From NCBI RefSeq assembly GCF_000761545.1, contig NZ_JPMY01000029.1:19503-83502 (forward strand): a DNA stretch of 64,000 nucleotides, read 5' to 3'. The position numbers and the translations under genes are program-made. Positions within the stretch are counted from its first letter, which is position 1; every line of letters starts with the position of its first letter. Source of the DNA: Pseudomonas sp. ML96. GTDB taxonomy: Bacteria > Pseudomonadota > Gammaproteobacteria > Pseudomonadales > Pseudomonadaceae. Shown here piece after piece: positions 23,669-31,825 of this stretch. Under the pieces are notes generated by a model, which saw only the letters and a list, made by a program, of their open reading frames with translations, was not told the origin of the DNA and searched no databases.

Positions 23669-24868
23669 TCAGGCAGCGCTGAACGATTTATGCGGGTCGA
23701 TGACGAATTTCTTTGGCACACCGGCATCGAACTCGCCGTAACCACGAGGTGCATCGTCCAGGCTGATCACCTGCACGCCTACCACTTCGGCGATGTTGAT
23801 GCGGTCCCACATGATTGCTTGCATCAGCGCACGGTTGTACTTCATGACTGGGGTCTGGCCGGTATGGAAGCTGTGAGATTTCGCCCAGCCCAGGCCGAAA
23901 CGAATGCTCAGGCTGCCGATTTTTGCCGCTGCATCTACTGCGCCCGGATCTTCGGTGACGTACAGGCCGGGGATGCCGATCTTGCCGGCCACGCGCGTGA
24001 CCTGCATCAGCGAATTGAGGACGGTGGCCGGAGCTTCGTGCTGCGCGCCAGCATGGCCATGACCGCGGGCCTCAAAGCCCACTGCATCCACAGCGCAATC
24101 TACTTCTGGCTCACCTAGCAGGTCTGCGATCTGCTCATGCAGCGGTGTGTCCTTGGATAGGTCGGCAATCTCGAAACCAACGGATTTAGCATGAGCAAGA
24201 CGTACTGGGTTCACGTCGCCGACGATCACTACGGCTGCACCTAACAGGCGGGCAGAGGCGGCAGCAGCGAGCCCCACTGGGCCTGCGCCAGCGACATATA
24301 CAGTGCTGCCTGGCCCAACGCCGGCGGTTACTGCGCCGTGGTAGCCGGTGGGCAGAATGTCGGACAGGCACGTCAGGTCACGAATCTTTTCCATAGCCTT
24401 GTCGCGTTCTGGCAGCTTGAGCAGGTTGAAGTCCGCATAGGGCACCAACACGTACTCGGCCTGGCCGCCGGTCCAGTCACCCATGTCGACGTAGCCGTAG
24501 GCCCCGCCAGCACGAGCCGGGTTTACAGTAAGGCAGACTCCGGTGTGTTGCTCCTTGCACGAACGGCAGCGGCCACATGCGACGTTGAACGGTACCGAAA
24601 CCAGGTCGCCGATCTGCAGGTGCTCCACATCACGGCCTTTCTCGATCACCTCGCCCGTAATTTCGTGGCCCAGCACCAGGCCGACTTGAGCGGTGGTGCG
24701 GCCACGGACCATATGCTGATCCGAGCCGCAAATGTTGGTGGACACCACTTTCAGAATGACTGCGTGCTCGATTTTTTTGCCGCGCGGGTCCTGCATTTTG
24801 GGGTAGTCGATCTTTTGTACTTCGACCTTGCCCGATCCGAGATATACGACTCCACGATTGCCACTCAT
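23669..24868 (-). CDS. fdhA: Glutathione-independent formaldehyde dehydrogenase
   Basis: This 399-residue zinc alcohol dehydrogenase matches Pseudomonas FdhA in length and sequence: MSGNRGVVYLGSGKVEV start, catalytic-zinc segments NICGSDQHMVRG and GHEITGEV, the structural-zinc cysteines in CGRCRSCKEQHTGVC, and the NAD fold VAGAGPVGLAAA. It oxidises formaldehyde to formate with NAD+. It is the last gene of a minus-strand unit after a Rieske reductase and oxygenase, so it removes formaldehyde released by O- or N-demethylation. AAGGAG precedes the ATG. A strong hairpin follows the stop. Confidence 0.95.
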   Translation of the reverse strand: MSGNRGVVYLGSGKVEVQKIDYPKMQDPRGKKIEHAVILKVVSTNICGSDQHMVRGRTTAQVGLVLGHEITGEVIEKGRDVEHLQIGDLVSVPFNVACGRCRSCKEQHTGVCLTVNPARAGGAYGYVDMGDWTGGQAEYVLVPYADFNLLKLPERDKAMEKIRDLTCLSDILPTGYHGAVTAGVGPGSTVYVAGAGPVGLAAAASARLLGAAVVIVGDVNPVRLAHAKSVGFEIADLSKDTPLHEQIADLLGEPEVDCAVDAVGFEARGHGHAGAQHEAPATVLNSLMQVTRVAGKIGIPGLYVTEDPGAVDAAAKIGSLSIRFGLGWAKSHSFHTGQTPVMKYNRALMQAIMWDRINIAEVVGVQVISLDDAPRGYGEFDAGVPKKFVIDPHKSFSAA

Positions 24869-24928
24869 AGAACAACTCCTTAATGCGCCCCTATGGAGCG
24901 CAGGTGGTGGGTAGTCACAAACCGTTGG

Positions 24929-26008
24929 TTAAGCGCTGGTCGCCTGACGCAGGCTTTCGATGATCTTGCGTGCGCGGTTGGCTCCGACGTCGACGTGGAT
25001 GTCGATCATCGGCTTCTCGCCGAAACGGCACATGTTCTGGTACTGCGCTTCGATCACCACTTTGTCTTCGTCGAAGGTCATAGCGGTTTGCTCGATGACC
25101 TTGGCCTTGACCTCGTCGTGGTTGCTCTCGGGGTTGGTGGCAATCGACCAGAAGTAGTGGCTGGTGGTATCCGTTTCTGGAGTGACCCCATGGAAACCGC
25201 GCATATGGAAGCCGCCACGCTCCGGGTCATTGAGTGACTCGGTGTTGGCGTCAACGGCGCCGGTCCAGATGCGCAGATGGCTGACGTGGAATTCGATTTC
25301 CTGCCAGCGGTCGACGGTGCCCTTGAACGGATAGGCCGCGACATAGGTGGGGGGCGGCGTCGAGTTGGGCATGTGACGTACGACCCTGACCATGCTGTCG
25401 TCGCTTTCTACGGTCATCTTCGCTTCCATGTGAATGGATGCGTTGCCGCCGATGGTGCGCAGGTGCACGTAACCCAGGTGGCTCAAGTCCATCAGGTTGT
25501 CGTGAATCAGCTGGTAGGGTGCGTCGTAGTGATAGACGTCGCCACCGAAGATGTACTTGCCGCTGCTATGCACGTTGTATTCCGGTGGCTCGCAGGTCGG
25601 CTCCGGGTGGGCACTGCTACCGAACCAGATCCATACGATCTGATCTCGTTCACGCACGTGGTACATCGGCACTTTGGCCTTGCTCGGAATCTTGTCCTGA
25701 CCAGGAATCTCGATGCATTTTCCGGCGGCATTGAACAAAAGACCGTGGTAGCCGCAGCGCAAGCCTCCACTGTCCAGGGTGCCTGAGGACAGGGGCAGAG
25801 CGCGGTGGCAGCAACGATCTTCCAGCGCCGCCACTGATCCATCTGCCATACGGAACAGCACTACTGGTTTGTTCAGCAGGGTGCGACCAACAGGTTTGTC
25901 ATTCAGCTCCCAGCCGAGCGCTGCGACATACCATTGATCAAGTGGGAATTTGGGTAGTGCGGACTGCGAGGACACCTCGTAGGCCAGGTTCTCGTTGGAA
26001 GCATTCAT
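24929..26008 (-). CDS. VanA-like Rieske oxygenase, probable demethylase
   Basis: This is a 359-residue terminal oxygenase. The Rieske domain has C-C-H-R-A-L-P-L and C-G-Y-H-G-L-L-F, and the catalytic part holds NLMDLSHLGYVH, the mononuclear-iron motif of the VanA/PobA-type group. It differs clearly from the canonical VanA at 42 kb, having a different N-terminus and a longer C-terminal part. The preceding gene is its reductase and the next is formaldehyde dehydrogenase, so demethylation of a methoxy or N-methyl group is the best guess. GGGAG lies 7 nt before ATG 26008; the frame open upstream overlaps the reductase gene and lacks a better start. Confidence 0.88.
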   Translation of the reverse strand: MNASNENLAYEVSSQSALPKFPLDQWYVAALGWELNDKPVGRTLLNKPVVLFRMADGSVAALEDRCCHRALPLSSGTLDSGGLRCGYHGLLFNAAGKCIEIPGQDKIPSKAKVPMYHVRERDQIVWIWFGSSAHPEPTCEPPEYNVHSSGKYIFGGDVYHYDAPYQLIHDNLMDLSHLGYVHLRTIGGNASIHMEAKMTVESDDSMVRVVRHMPNSTPPPTYVAAYPFKGTVDRWQEIEFHVSHLRIWTGAVDANTESLNDPERGGFHMRGFHGVTPETDTTSHYFWSIATNPESNHDEVKAKVIEQTAMTFDEDKVVIEAQYQNMCRFGEKPMIDIHVDVGANRARKIIESLRQATSA

Positions 26009-26045
26009 GGGCTTCTCCCGGTGTTGGTTTCTTGTGGTTGTCAGA

Positions 26046-26999
26046 TCAGAGGTCGAGGACCAAGCGCGGACTCTTTGAGCGCGAACAGCAAGGAGTAAAC
26101 CGATCATTCGCGGCGTGCTCTTTGTCTGTCATGAACTGGTCACGATGGTCCGGAGTGCCTTGCAGTACGCGGGTGACGCAAGAGCCGCAGATACCCTGTT
26201 CGCAGGAGGTTTCGATCTCGATACCAGCTTCGTCGAGCACCTCGAACACAGTGCGGTCAGCGGGGATGTGGAAGGTTTGGCCTGACTTGGCCAGTTCCAC
26301 TTCGAATGGCTGATCTCCGTCGTGCTCAACCGGGGCAGCGGAGAAGAATTCGCGATGAGTTTGTTCAGCTGGCCAGCCCTGGGCCGCGGCGCTGTTCAGC
26401 ACATACTCCATGTAGCCAATGGGGCCGCAGACGTATAGGTGTACGCCTGTCTCAGGCGTGGCCAACACTGCTGGGGCATCGAGCATGGCGGCGGGGGCCG
26501 CAGCGTTGTTGTAAAGCTTCACCTGACTCGCGAACGGTGCCTCGTTCAGCACATCGAGAAAAGCCGCGCTGGCGTTGGCCCGGAAGCTGTAATGCAGCTC
26601 GAAATCCACTCCGCGTTGCGATAGTTCGTAAGCCATCGCCAGCATCGGGGTGATACCAATGCCACCAGCGAAAAGCAGATGCTTCTTGCCTTCTGCCGCT
26701 AGAGGGAAAAGGTTGCGTGGCTCACTGATGGTCAGCGTCTGACCTTGTTCGAGCTGCTCGTGCATAGCTTGGGAGCCACCACGCGACTGCGGATCCTTGA
26801 GCACGCCGATCAGATAGCGGTGGCGTTCCTCTGGGTGGTTACAAAGCGAGTACTGACGAGTAACGCCAGCAGGGGTATGCACATCAATGTGCGCACCAGC
26901 GGAGAACTGTGGCAGCGGCGAGCCATCGAGTGATTGCAGCTCGAAACTGCAGATACCATCGGCCACGAGAACCTTGCGGCTGACTAAAACCTGGAGCAT
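26046..26999 (-). CDS. VanB-like oxygenase reductase (FMN/NADH/[2Fe-2S])
   Basis: This 317-residue reductase has the phthalate-dioxygenase-reductase order. The flavin-binding barrel contains QYSLCNHPEERHRY, the NADH domain follows ([24 protein letters not shown]), and the C-terminal plant-type ferredoxin has CEQGICGSCVTRVL with a later Cys (FTPCCSRS). The start at 26999 has GGAGGGAG upstream. It precedes its oxygenase by 37 nt, so the gene order is B-A, unlike most van operons in which the oxygenase is first, though the same B-A order as read on the minus strand recurs at 41-43 kb only in reverse (A then B). Confidence 0.88.
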   Translation of the reverse strand: MLQVLVSRKVLVADGICSFELQSLDGSPLPQFSAGAHIDVHTPAGVTRQYSLCNHPEERHRYLIGVLKDPQSRGGSQAMHEQLEQGQTLTISEPRNLFPLAAEGKKHLLFAGGIGITPMLAMAYELSQRGVDFELHYSFRANASAAFLDVLNEAPFASQVKLYNNAAAPAAMLDAPAVLATPETGVHLYVCGPIGYMEYVLNSAAAQGWPAEQTHREFFSAAPVEHDGDQPFEVELAKSGQTFHIPADRTVFEVLDEAGIEIETSCEQGICGSCVTRVLQGTPDHRDQFMTDKEHAANDRFTPCCSRSKSPRLVLDL

Positions 27000-27206
27000 G
27001 ACTTCTCCCTCCACAGTGAAGTGGTCAAAAAGCAAAAATGGGGTGTTTGGCCGGCTAGATCAGCGCAGCGCTATTTGCCTGGAGGGGAAGGCGGAAGGGC
27101 TATCGAACGGTTCATGACGCTACCTACTCATTGTTTTTATCAGGTCTGGCTGTCGCCTATGATGGCGAGCCATGCACGCAGAGCTTGCTTGACGTTAGAA
27201 TTACGC

Positions 27207-27232
27207 CAATTAGTTGCGGTGTCAACTAATTG
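27207..27232. promoter_or_regulatory. MarR-type operator between the demethylase operon and its regulator
   Basis: Perfect 10-bp arms CAATTAGTTG (27207-27216) and CAACTAATTG (27223-27232) flank a 6-bp spacer. The consensus -35 TTGACA of the minus-strand promoter lies inside it (27220-27225 read in reverse). A plus-strand TTGACG at 27189-27194 precedes the regulator. Binding would block both divergent promoters. Confidence 0.75.
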
Positions 27233-27267
27233 CCTCGAACCATTTCCTTCTTAAGGCGCTTTCCTTC

Positions 27268-27738
27268 ATGCCAGAACCCACACAACTGGACCTGAGTCGC
27301 TACGTTCCGGCGATCATCAACCTGATGGCCAACAAGCTCGCGACGGGCGCCTCGCTGTGTTACCGCAAGCATTTCGGTGTGGGAGTGGTGGAGTGGCGGC
27401 TGCTAGCCATGCTCAAGGTGGAAGACAACATCACGGCTAACCGCATGTGCCAAGCCATCGGCCTGGATAAGGGGGCGGTGAGCCGCTCGCTACAGCAACT
27501 GGAGAAGGCCGGCTACATCAGCAGTCAGGTTGATAGCCAGGATGGACGGCGCAATACCGTAAGCCTCACAGCCGAAGGCCTGGCGCTGCACGATCGCGTG
27601 CTGAAGGTGGCTCTGGAGCGAGAGCGTCGGCTGCTTGGGGGGCTGAGCGAAGGGGAGGTGGACACGTTGATCAACCTGCTCGGGCGGCTGCAGGCGCAGG
27701 TTTCGTACGTGAATGAGTACGATCCGGTAGAGCCCTGA
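27268..27738 (+). CDS. MarR-family transcriptional regulator
   Basis: This is a 156-residue winged-helix protein. The recognition region NRMCQAIGLDKGAVSRSLQQLEKAGYI and the wing SQDGRRNTVSLTAEG are typical of MarR. It is divergent from the VanB/VanA/FdhA-like operon, with a perfect operator palindrome in between. It therefore probably represses that operon and itself until an aromatic ligand binds. ATG 27268 is chosen because the longer frame begins within the operator. A shared terminator palindrome follows, separating it from the convergent FAD monooxygenase. Confidence 0.88.
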   Translation: MPEPTQLDLSRYVPAIINLMANKLATGASLCYRKHFGVGVVEWRLLAMLKVEDNITANRMCQAIGLDKGAVSRSLQQLEKAGYISSQVDSQDGRRNTVSLTAEGLALHDRVLKVALERERRLLGGLSEGEVDTLINLLGRLQAQVSYVNEYDPVEP

Positions 27739-27740
27739 GT

Positions 27741-27789
27741 GAGCCAATTCCACTTGGCAATTGCAGATGTGCTGCCAAGTGGACGGCTC
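27741..27789. terminator. Bidirectional terminator-like hairpin between convergent genes
   Basis: CCACTTGGCA (27750-27759) pairs with TGCCAAGTGG (27773-27782), and outer GAGCC/GGCTC extend it. It lies between two converging stop codons. There is no clear T tract on either strand. Confidence 0.6.
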
Positions 27790-27799
27790 CGGAATTTGA

Positions 27800-29038
27800 T
27801 CAGTTGTCGGCGGGTTCCAGCACTGCCCGCAGCAATGCCTGTGCTTCTTCGGTGACACCCTTACGAATCATCTTGGCTGGTAGGCTCGAGTGATCTAGGA
27901 ACAGATCGCGCAGGCGATTCAGTGGTGCCGGTACGCCGTGATACATGCGGCCTAGGAAGCGGGCAAAAGCCGTGGTCTGATTGGTGTAGTCAACGCGCTG
28001 GTCATCATAGCGTCGGAGTCCATTTTCCAAAGTCAGGATGTCGGCTAGGTTGGAGCCAGCCAGGTATTTGGCGAGGAAGAAGCCATCCTCAATGGCCATG
28101 CCGGCTCCGTATGCGGCGTACGGTGAGGTCGGGTGAGCAGCGTCGCCCATGATGGTTACACGACCCTTGGACCACTGCTTCAGCGGCTTACGGTATTTGA
28201 CCACCCAGCGGAACAGGTTGTGTTTGGTATCGGTCGCCTCAAGGATCTGCGGCACCGGATACGCGAAGTGTTGGATATGCTCACGCACATAACGAGCCGG
28301 ATCGCTGGGCTCGACCTGATCCGCAGCGCACTTCTCAACGAACCACCATTCAAAGCAGTCTCGTCCCTTGTAGCGCAGTGGCGCATAGCCCATTTGCACC
28401 TGGTGGTCGTGGTGCAGCACGATCTTCTTGCGGTCAGGTCCCTGTAGTTCACACCAGCCGAGCCAGACGGCAATGCCGAGGTGTTTGAGTTCGGATGGCC
28501 CCCAGAGCTGCTCACGGACTTTCGACATGACGCCATCCGCACCTACAACCAGATCGGCGCTGTAGCTTTGGCCATTGTCGAAGTACACGACAACCTCGTC
28601 GCTGTTTTCCTCGTAGCGTTCAAAGCTATGACTGGTGCTGATCATGTCGGCAGGGGCGGCCTCTAGCAGGCGCTCATAGAGCTCTGAGCGCATCATTCCA
28701 GACTGCCAGCCAGTGACGCCGGCCTGCTCCATTAGCTTCATGTCGATGTCAAAGTTGACGCGCACGCGGCCGTCATAGCGGCGGAATTCAGGTAGGCCTG
28801 CGGCGAAGACGTCGTCGATACGTACACCCAGGCTGCGCAGGATCACAATCCCGGTTGCGTTGAGGATGATGGCCCCGCCGAGTGGTTGCAGCTCTGGATG
28901 GCGCTCAAAGACTTTGACTTGGAATCCTGCTCGATGCAGGGCAAGGCCCGCGAGAATTCCGCCGGGGCCGGCGCCGATAATCGCTACTCGTTTTCCGCGC
29001 TCACCCAGGCTCGTTACGTCGACAGACGTCTTGCTCAT
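27800..29038 (-). CDS. FAD-dependent aromatic monooxygenase (class A)
   Basis: This 412-residue flavin monooxygenase has VAIIGAGPGGILAG at the N-terminus, the DG motif VVGADGVMSKVR and the GD motif MGDAAHPTSPYAAYGAGMAIEDG. It is closest in feel to salicylate and 6-hydroxynicotinate 3-monooxygenases (decarboxylating hydroxylases). It shares only general family features with the hydroxylase at 1.3 kb. It is divergent from a TetR gene with a strong palindrome between them. Together with the demethylase operon it may act on a demethylated phenolic acid. The substrate is not determinable. Confidence 0.9.
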   Translation of the reverse strand: MSKTSVDVTSLGERGKRVAIIGAGPGGILAGLALHRAGFQVKVFERHPELQPLGGAIILNATGIVILRSLGVRIDDVFAAGLPEFRRYDGRVRVNFDIDMKLMEQAGVTGWQSGMMRSELYERLLEAAPADMISTSHSFERYEENSDEVVVYFDNGQSYSADLVVGADGVMSKVREQLWGPSELKHLGIAVWLGWCELQGPDRKKIVLHHDHQVQMGYAPLRYKGRDCFEWWFVEKCAADQVEPSDPARYVREHIQHFAYPVPQILEATDTKHNLFRWVVKYRKPLKQWSKGRVTIMGDAAHPTSPYAAYGAGMAIEDGFFLAKYLAGSNLADILTLENGLRRYDDQRVDYTNQTTAFARFLGRMYHGVPAPLNRLRDLFLDHSSLPAKMIRKGVTEEAQALLRAVLEPADN

Positions 29039-29053
29039 TGCTTACAACCTCGC

Positions 29054-29068
29054 TTGTTCTTGTTGTTT
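29054..29068 (-). promoter_or_regulatory. A-rich Hfq/Crc-type leader motif
   Basis: Minus-strand AAACAACAAGAACAA contains several overlapping AANAANAA matches just before the GCGAGG ribosome region of the FAD monooxygenase. It is the longest such motif seen in the window. Confidence 0.55.
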
Positions 29069-29152
29069 GGCTGCGGCTAGGACAGCTAGGCAGCCGACGT
29101 CGAAAACATAAGCCAGTGCCAGGCGCTCCCAAAAATCGTGAGTATCACTACT

Positions 29153-29175
29153 AGGTATCTCGTAGCGAGATACCT
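29153..29175. promoter_or_regulatory. Probable TetR operator
   Basis: AGGTATCTCG (29153-29162) and CGAGATACCT (29166-29175) are perfect 10-bp arms with a 3-bp spacer, in the 293-bp divergent gap between the FAD monooxygenase and the TetR gene. No other structure of note is seen in that gap. Confidence 0.7.
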
Positions 29176-29331
29176 GGCATCTCGAATATCTATTTGACCA
29201 ATAGTTGCTACTCGGTTAGCGAGAGTGCTTTCCAAGTGGCTGCAGAAACGGGAAGTGAAAGAAGTGAAATTTGATGTAAGCGCTGATAACATTGTGGCCA
29301 TGTTCCACTGCTTGGGTCAATGGGGGAGCCG

Positions 29332-29946
29332 ATGAGCTCTGCGCGTAATTACCACCATGGAAATCTGCGTCAGTCGCTGATAGACGCTGCCCTACAGGTC
29401 ATTGAGGTCGGCGGCTATCAGGCGCTGTCGTTGCGTGATCTGGCTCAGGCCGTAGGGGTGTCCAGCGCCGCCCCGTATCGTCACTTCCCAGACCGAGACG
29501 CTTTGTTGCGTGCCTGTGCATGCGAGGGGTTTCGTCGCTTGCTGGATGCTCAGCAGAAGGTCGTTGAGCAGTTCGTTACAGCTGAGAGCAGGGCTCTGGC
29601 TATGTGCCAGGGCTTTCTCGCGTTTGCTGAGGATTTCCCTGGTCTGTTCATCCTGATGTACGACGCAGGGCTGATTCAGCAAGCTGGTGATGAGGATGAG
29701 TTGGGGCAGCTGCTACATCGCGTTTACGACGGTGTTGCGCAGACGCAACGACTAGGGCAGGAGAAGGGCGAGAGCGCCTTATTGCAAGCTAGGGTGATTG
29801 CCATGTGGTCGACGCTATACGGCTACGCCCGGCTGCGTCAGGGCAACATGCTCAAGAGCTACATGCTTGGCTCGGCCAGCAGGGAGCAGATAGAGCGGGC
29901 AGTGATTGTGGCTGCCACGGGAGTTTATCCACCCGAGATTGATTGA
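29332..29946 (+). CDS. TetR-family transcriptional regulator
   Basis: This 204-residue protein has an N-terminal TetR helix-turn-helix (LRQSLIDAALQVIEVGGYQALSLRDLAQAVGV in two blocks, then PYRHFPDRDALL) and an all-helical ligand domain. ATG 29332 is preferred over the one at 29320 because GGGGGAG lies just before it. It is divergent from the FAD monooxygenase, with a 10-bp-arm palindrome between them, so local repression of that enzyme is likely. The YHHGNLR start is common to a TetR subgroup with the WHG-type C-terminal domain. Confidence 0.88.
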   Translation: MSSARNYHHGNLRQSLIDAALQVIEVGGYQALSLRDLAQAVGVSSAAPYRHFPDRDALLRACACEGFRRLLDAQQKVVEQFVTAESRALAMCQGFLAFAEDFPGLFILMYDAGLIQQAGDEDELGQLLHRVYDGVAQTQRLGQEKGESALLQARVIAMWSTLYGYARLRQGNMLKSYMLGSASREQIERAVIVAATGVYPPEID

Positions 29947-30025
29947 TGGAGCCCTGCGATGCATTGCTTGCAGTTGCTATGCGGCCCCATCAATTTCATG
30001 GCCTGTAGTATGAACTGTTACTGCG

Positions 30026-31759
30026 TCAGTAGACCTTGCGACCTGCGAAGTAGGTCGACAGCACCTGAGTATCAGCCAGCGATTTTTCGTCCACGCTGAA
30101 AACATCGCGATCAAGGATGCTGAAGTCCGCCAGCTTGCCTTTGGCGAGAGAGCCAATCTGGTGGTCGAGACGCAGTGTCTTCGCGGCGTTCACGGTATAG
30201 GCATAGAACATCACCTCACGTGTGATGGTTTCGTTGGCATTGAGTACGCCTTTATTGCCCTGGCGAGTGGTGGCCTGGGCGATAGCCAGCCAAGGGTTGG
30301 CTGGAGAAACCGGCCAGTCGCTGGCTCCTGCGATAGTGGCTCCAGCTTTTAACAGGGAGCGAGCTGGGTATTGGTAGTGGTAGGCAAATGCACTGACATA
30401 GGGTTTCACCATGTCGATGGCGTACTCGTCTGCAGTGGCCCACAACAGTTGCATGGAAGCGATCACATTGAGTTTCTTAAAGCGGGCGAACTCACGAGGG
30501 TGAACCAGCTGTAGGTGGGTGATCGAGTGAGCAATACCGCTGTTTCCGGCTTCGCGAGCTTTTTCAAAGCCATTGAGAGATTCGCGCACAGCACGATCAC
30601 CTACTGCATGGATGTGCATCAACCAGCCACGTTGGTCGACTGCGGTTACCAGCTCGCCGAAGTGCTTTGGATCGATGAGCAGTTCACCTTGCTTGTGGCT
30701 GTTGCTGTACGGGTCAATCAGCGCGGCGCTTTGTGCAGGGAACTCCAACACGCCGTCAGCGAAGATCTTAATGCCGGGTAGAGTCAGGTTGGGCACACCT
30801 TGGAACTGCTGGCGTACTTTCTCTAGTACTTCCAGATCCGTTGGGCGACTCTTGGGGTTGGCTACCAACAGGGCCGCTACATGGGCACTGAGATGGCCTT
30901 GCTCCGCTAGTGCCTTGTAGCCGGGAAGCACACCGAGGGTCTGTTCAGTTGGCTTGATATCAAATACCGCCTGGCCCGGAGAGGCGTTGGCCGCTGGATC
31001 CATCCAGCCTGTGACCCCAACGCTGTTGTAGTACCGCACCGCTGCTTGTGCACCCTTCATCAGGGTTGCGGTGTCAATCGGTGGTAGTACGGCGGATACC
31101 CGATCCCAGCCTGCATCTACTAAGAACCCGCTGGGTTGGCCATTGGGGAGCACGCCGATGGTCCCGCGCTCGGCTTCGGGGAGGCTGGTTAACAGGGCCT
31201 TGTCGATGCCTGCCAGCTGCATCATTCGGGAGTTAACCCATGCGGTATGGTGGTCGCTCCCCATCAGTACCAGCGGCGTGTTCGCCCATTCGCCGTGACT
31301 GAATCGCTTGCCCAATTCCTCAACTCGCGCCCAGTAGTCGGAGTTCATGCCTTGCACCTGAAGAATGTCAGGACCCAACTGAGCGCTACCATCTTTGCGC
31401 CATTGACGTAGGCGCTCTTCCAGTTGCTCCAGGTCGACGACTTCATCCTTCATATTGGCGGATGACAGCGATAGGCCGCCGTAAACAGCATGTGAGTGAG
31501 TGTCGATAAGCCCTGGCATTACTCGCTTATCGTTCAGGTCCAGTATCTCTGTGCCGCTATCTGCGAGTGCCAAGACTTCTTCATTACTGCCGGTGGCCAG
31601 GATTGAGCCGCCCTGGATCGCCATGGCCTGAACTTGTGGCAGTGTTTGCTCTGCTGTGAAGATCCTCCCGTTTACGAGGATCAGGTCAGCGGCTGCGTGA
31701 GCCGAGAATGTGACCTGCGTTAGGAGGAGGGCGGAGAGGGTGGTGGTGAGTTTTTTCAT
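30026..31759 (-). CDS. Exported amidohydrolase (YtcJ-like, amidohydrolase 3 family)
   Basis: This is a 577-residue metal-dependent hydrolase with a signal peptide (MKKLTTTLSALLLTQVTFSAHA). Metal ligands are visible in MPGLIDTHSHAV (HxH), HIHAVGDRAV and ITHLQLVHP, and a late Asp in IAGASDWPVSP. The opening ADLILVNGRIFTA is typical of the family. Related YtcJ-type proteins hydrolyse amides or formamides of unclear identity. ATG 31759 begins the signal peptide; an in-frame GTG 27 nt upstream is less likely. It follows the chemoreceptor gene on the same strand. Confidence 0.85.
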   Translation of the reverse strand: MKKLTTTLSALLLTQVTFSAHAAADLILVNGRIFTAEQTLPQVQAMAIQGGSILATGSNEEVLALADSGTEILDLNDKRVMPGLIDTHSHAVYGGLSLSSANMKDEVVDLEQLEERLRQWRKDGSAQLGPDILQVQGMNSDYWARVEELGKRFSHGEWANTPLVLMGSDHHTAWVNSRMMQLAGIDKALLTSLPEAERGTIGVLPNGQPSGFLVDAGWDRVSAVLPPIDTATLMKGAQAAVRYYNSVGVTGWMDPAANASPGQAVFDIKPTEQTLGVLPGYKALAEQGHLSAHVAALLVANPKSRPTDLEVLEKVRQQFQGVPNLTLPGIKIFADGVLEFPAQSAALIDPYSNSHKQGELLIDPKHFGELVTAVDQRGWLMHIHAVGDRAVRESLNGFEKAREAGNSGIAHSITHLQLVHPREFARFKKLNVIASMQLLWATADEYAIDMVKPYVSAFAYHYQYPARSLLKAGATIAGASDWPVSPANPWLAIAQATTRQGNKGVLNANETITREVMFYAYTVNAAKTLRLDHQIGSLAKGKLADFSILDRDVFSVDEKSLADTQVLSTYFAGRKVY

Positions 31760-31786
31760 GGTTTTTATAGGCTCATGGCGATGCAC

Positions 31787-31807
31787 ATCGAGGCAAAGTG
31801 CCTCGAT
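31787..31807 (-). terminator. Hairpin after the chemoreceptor gene
   Basis: ATCGAGGCA and TGCCTCGAT pair perfectly over 9 bp with a 3-nt loop, between the chemoreceptor stop and the amidohydrolase start. It has no T tract, so it may be an attenuator or mRNA-end stabiliser. Confidence 0.5.
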
Positions 31808-31825
31808 GGTGCTGGTTGTCGTTGG

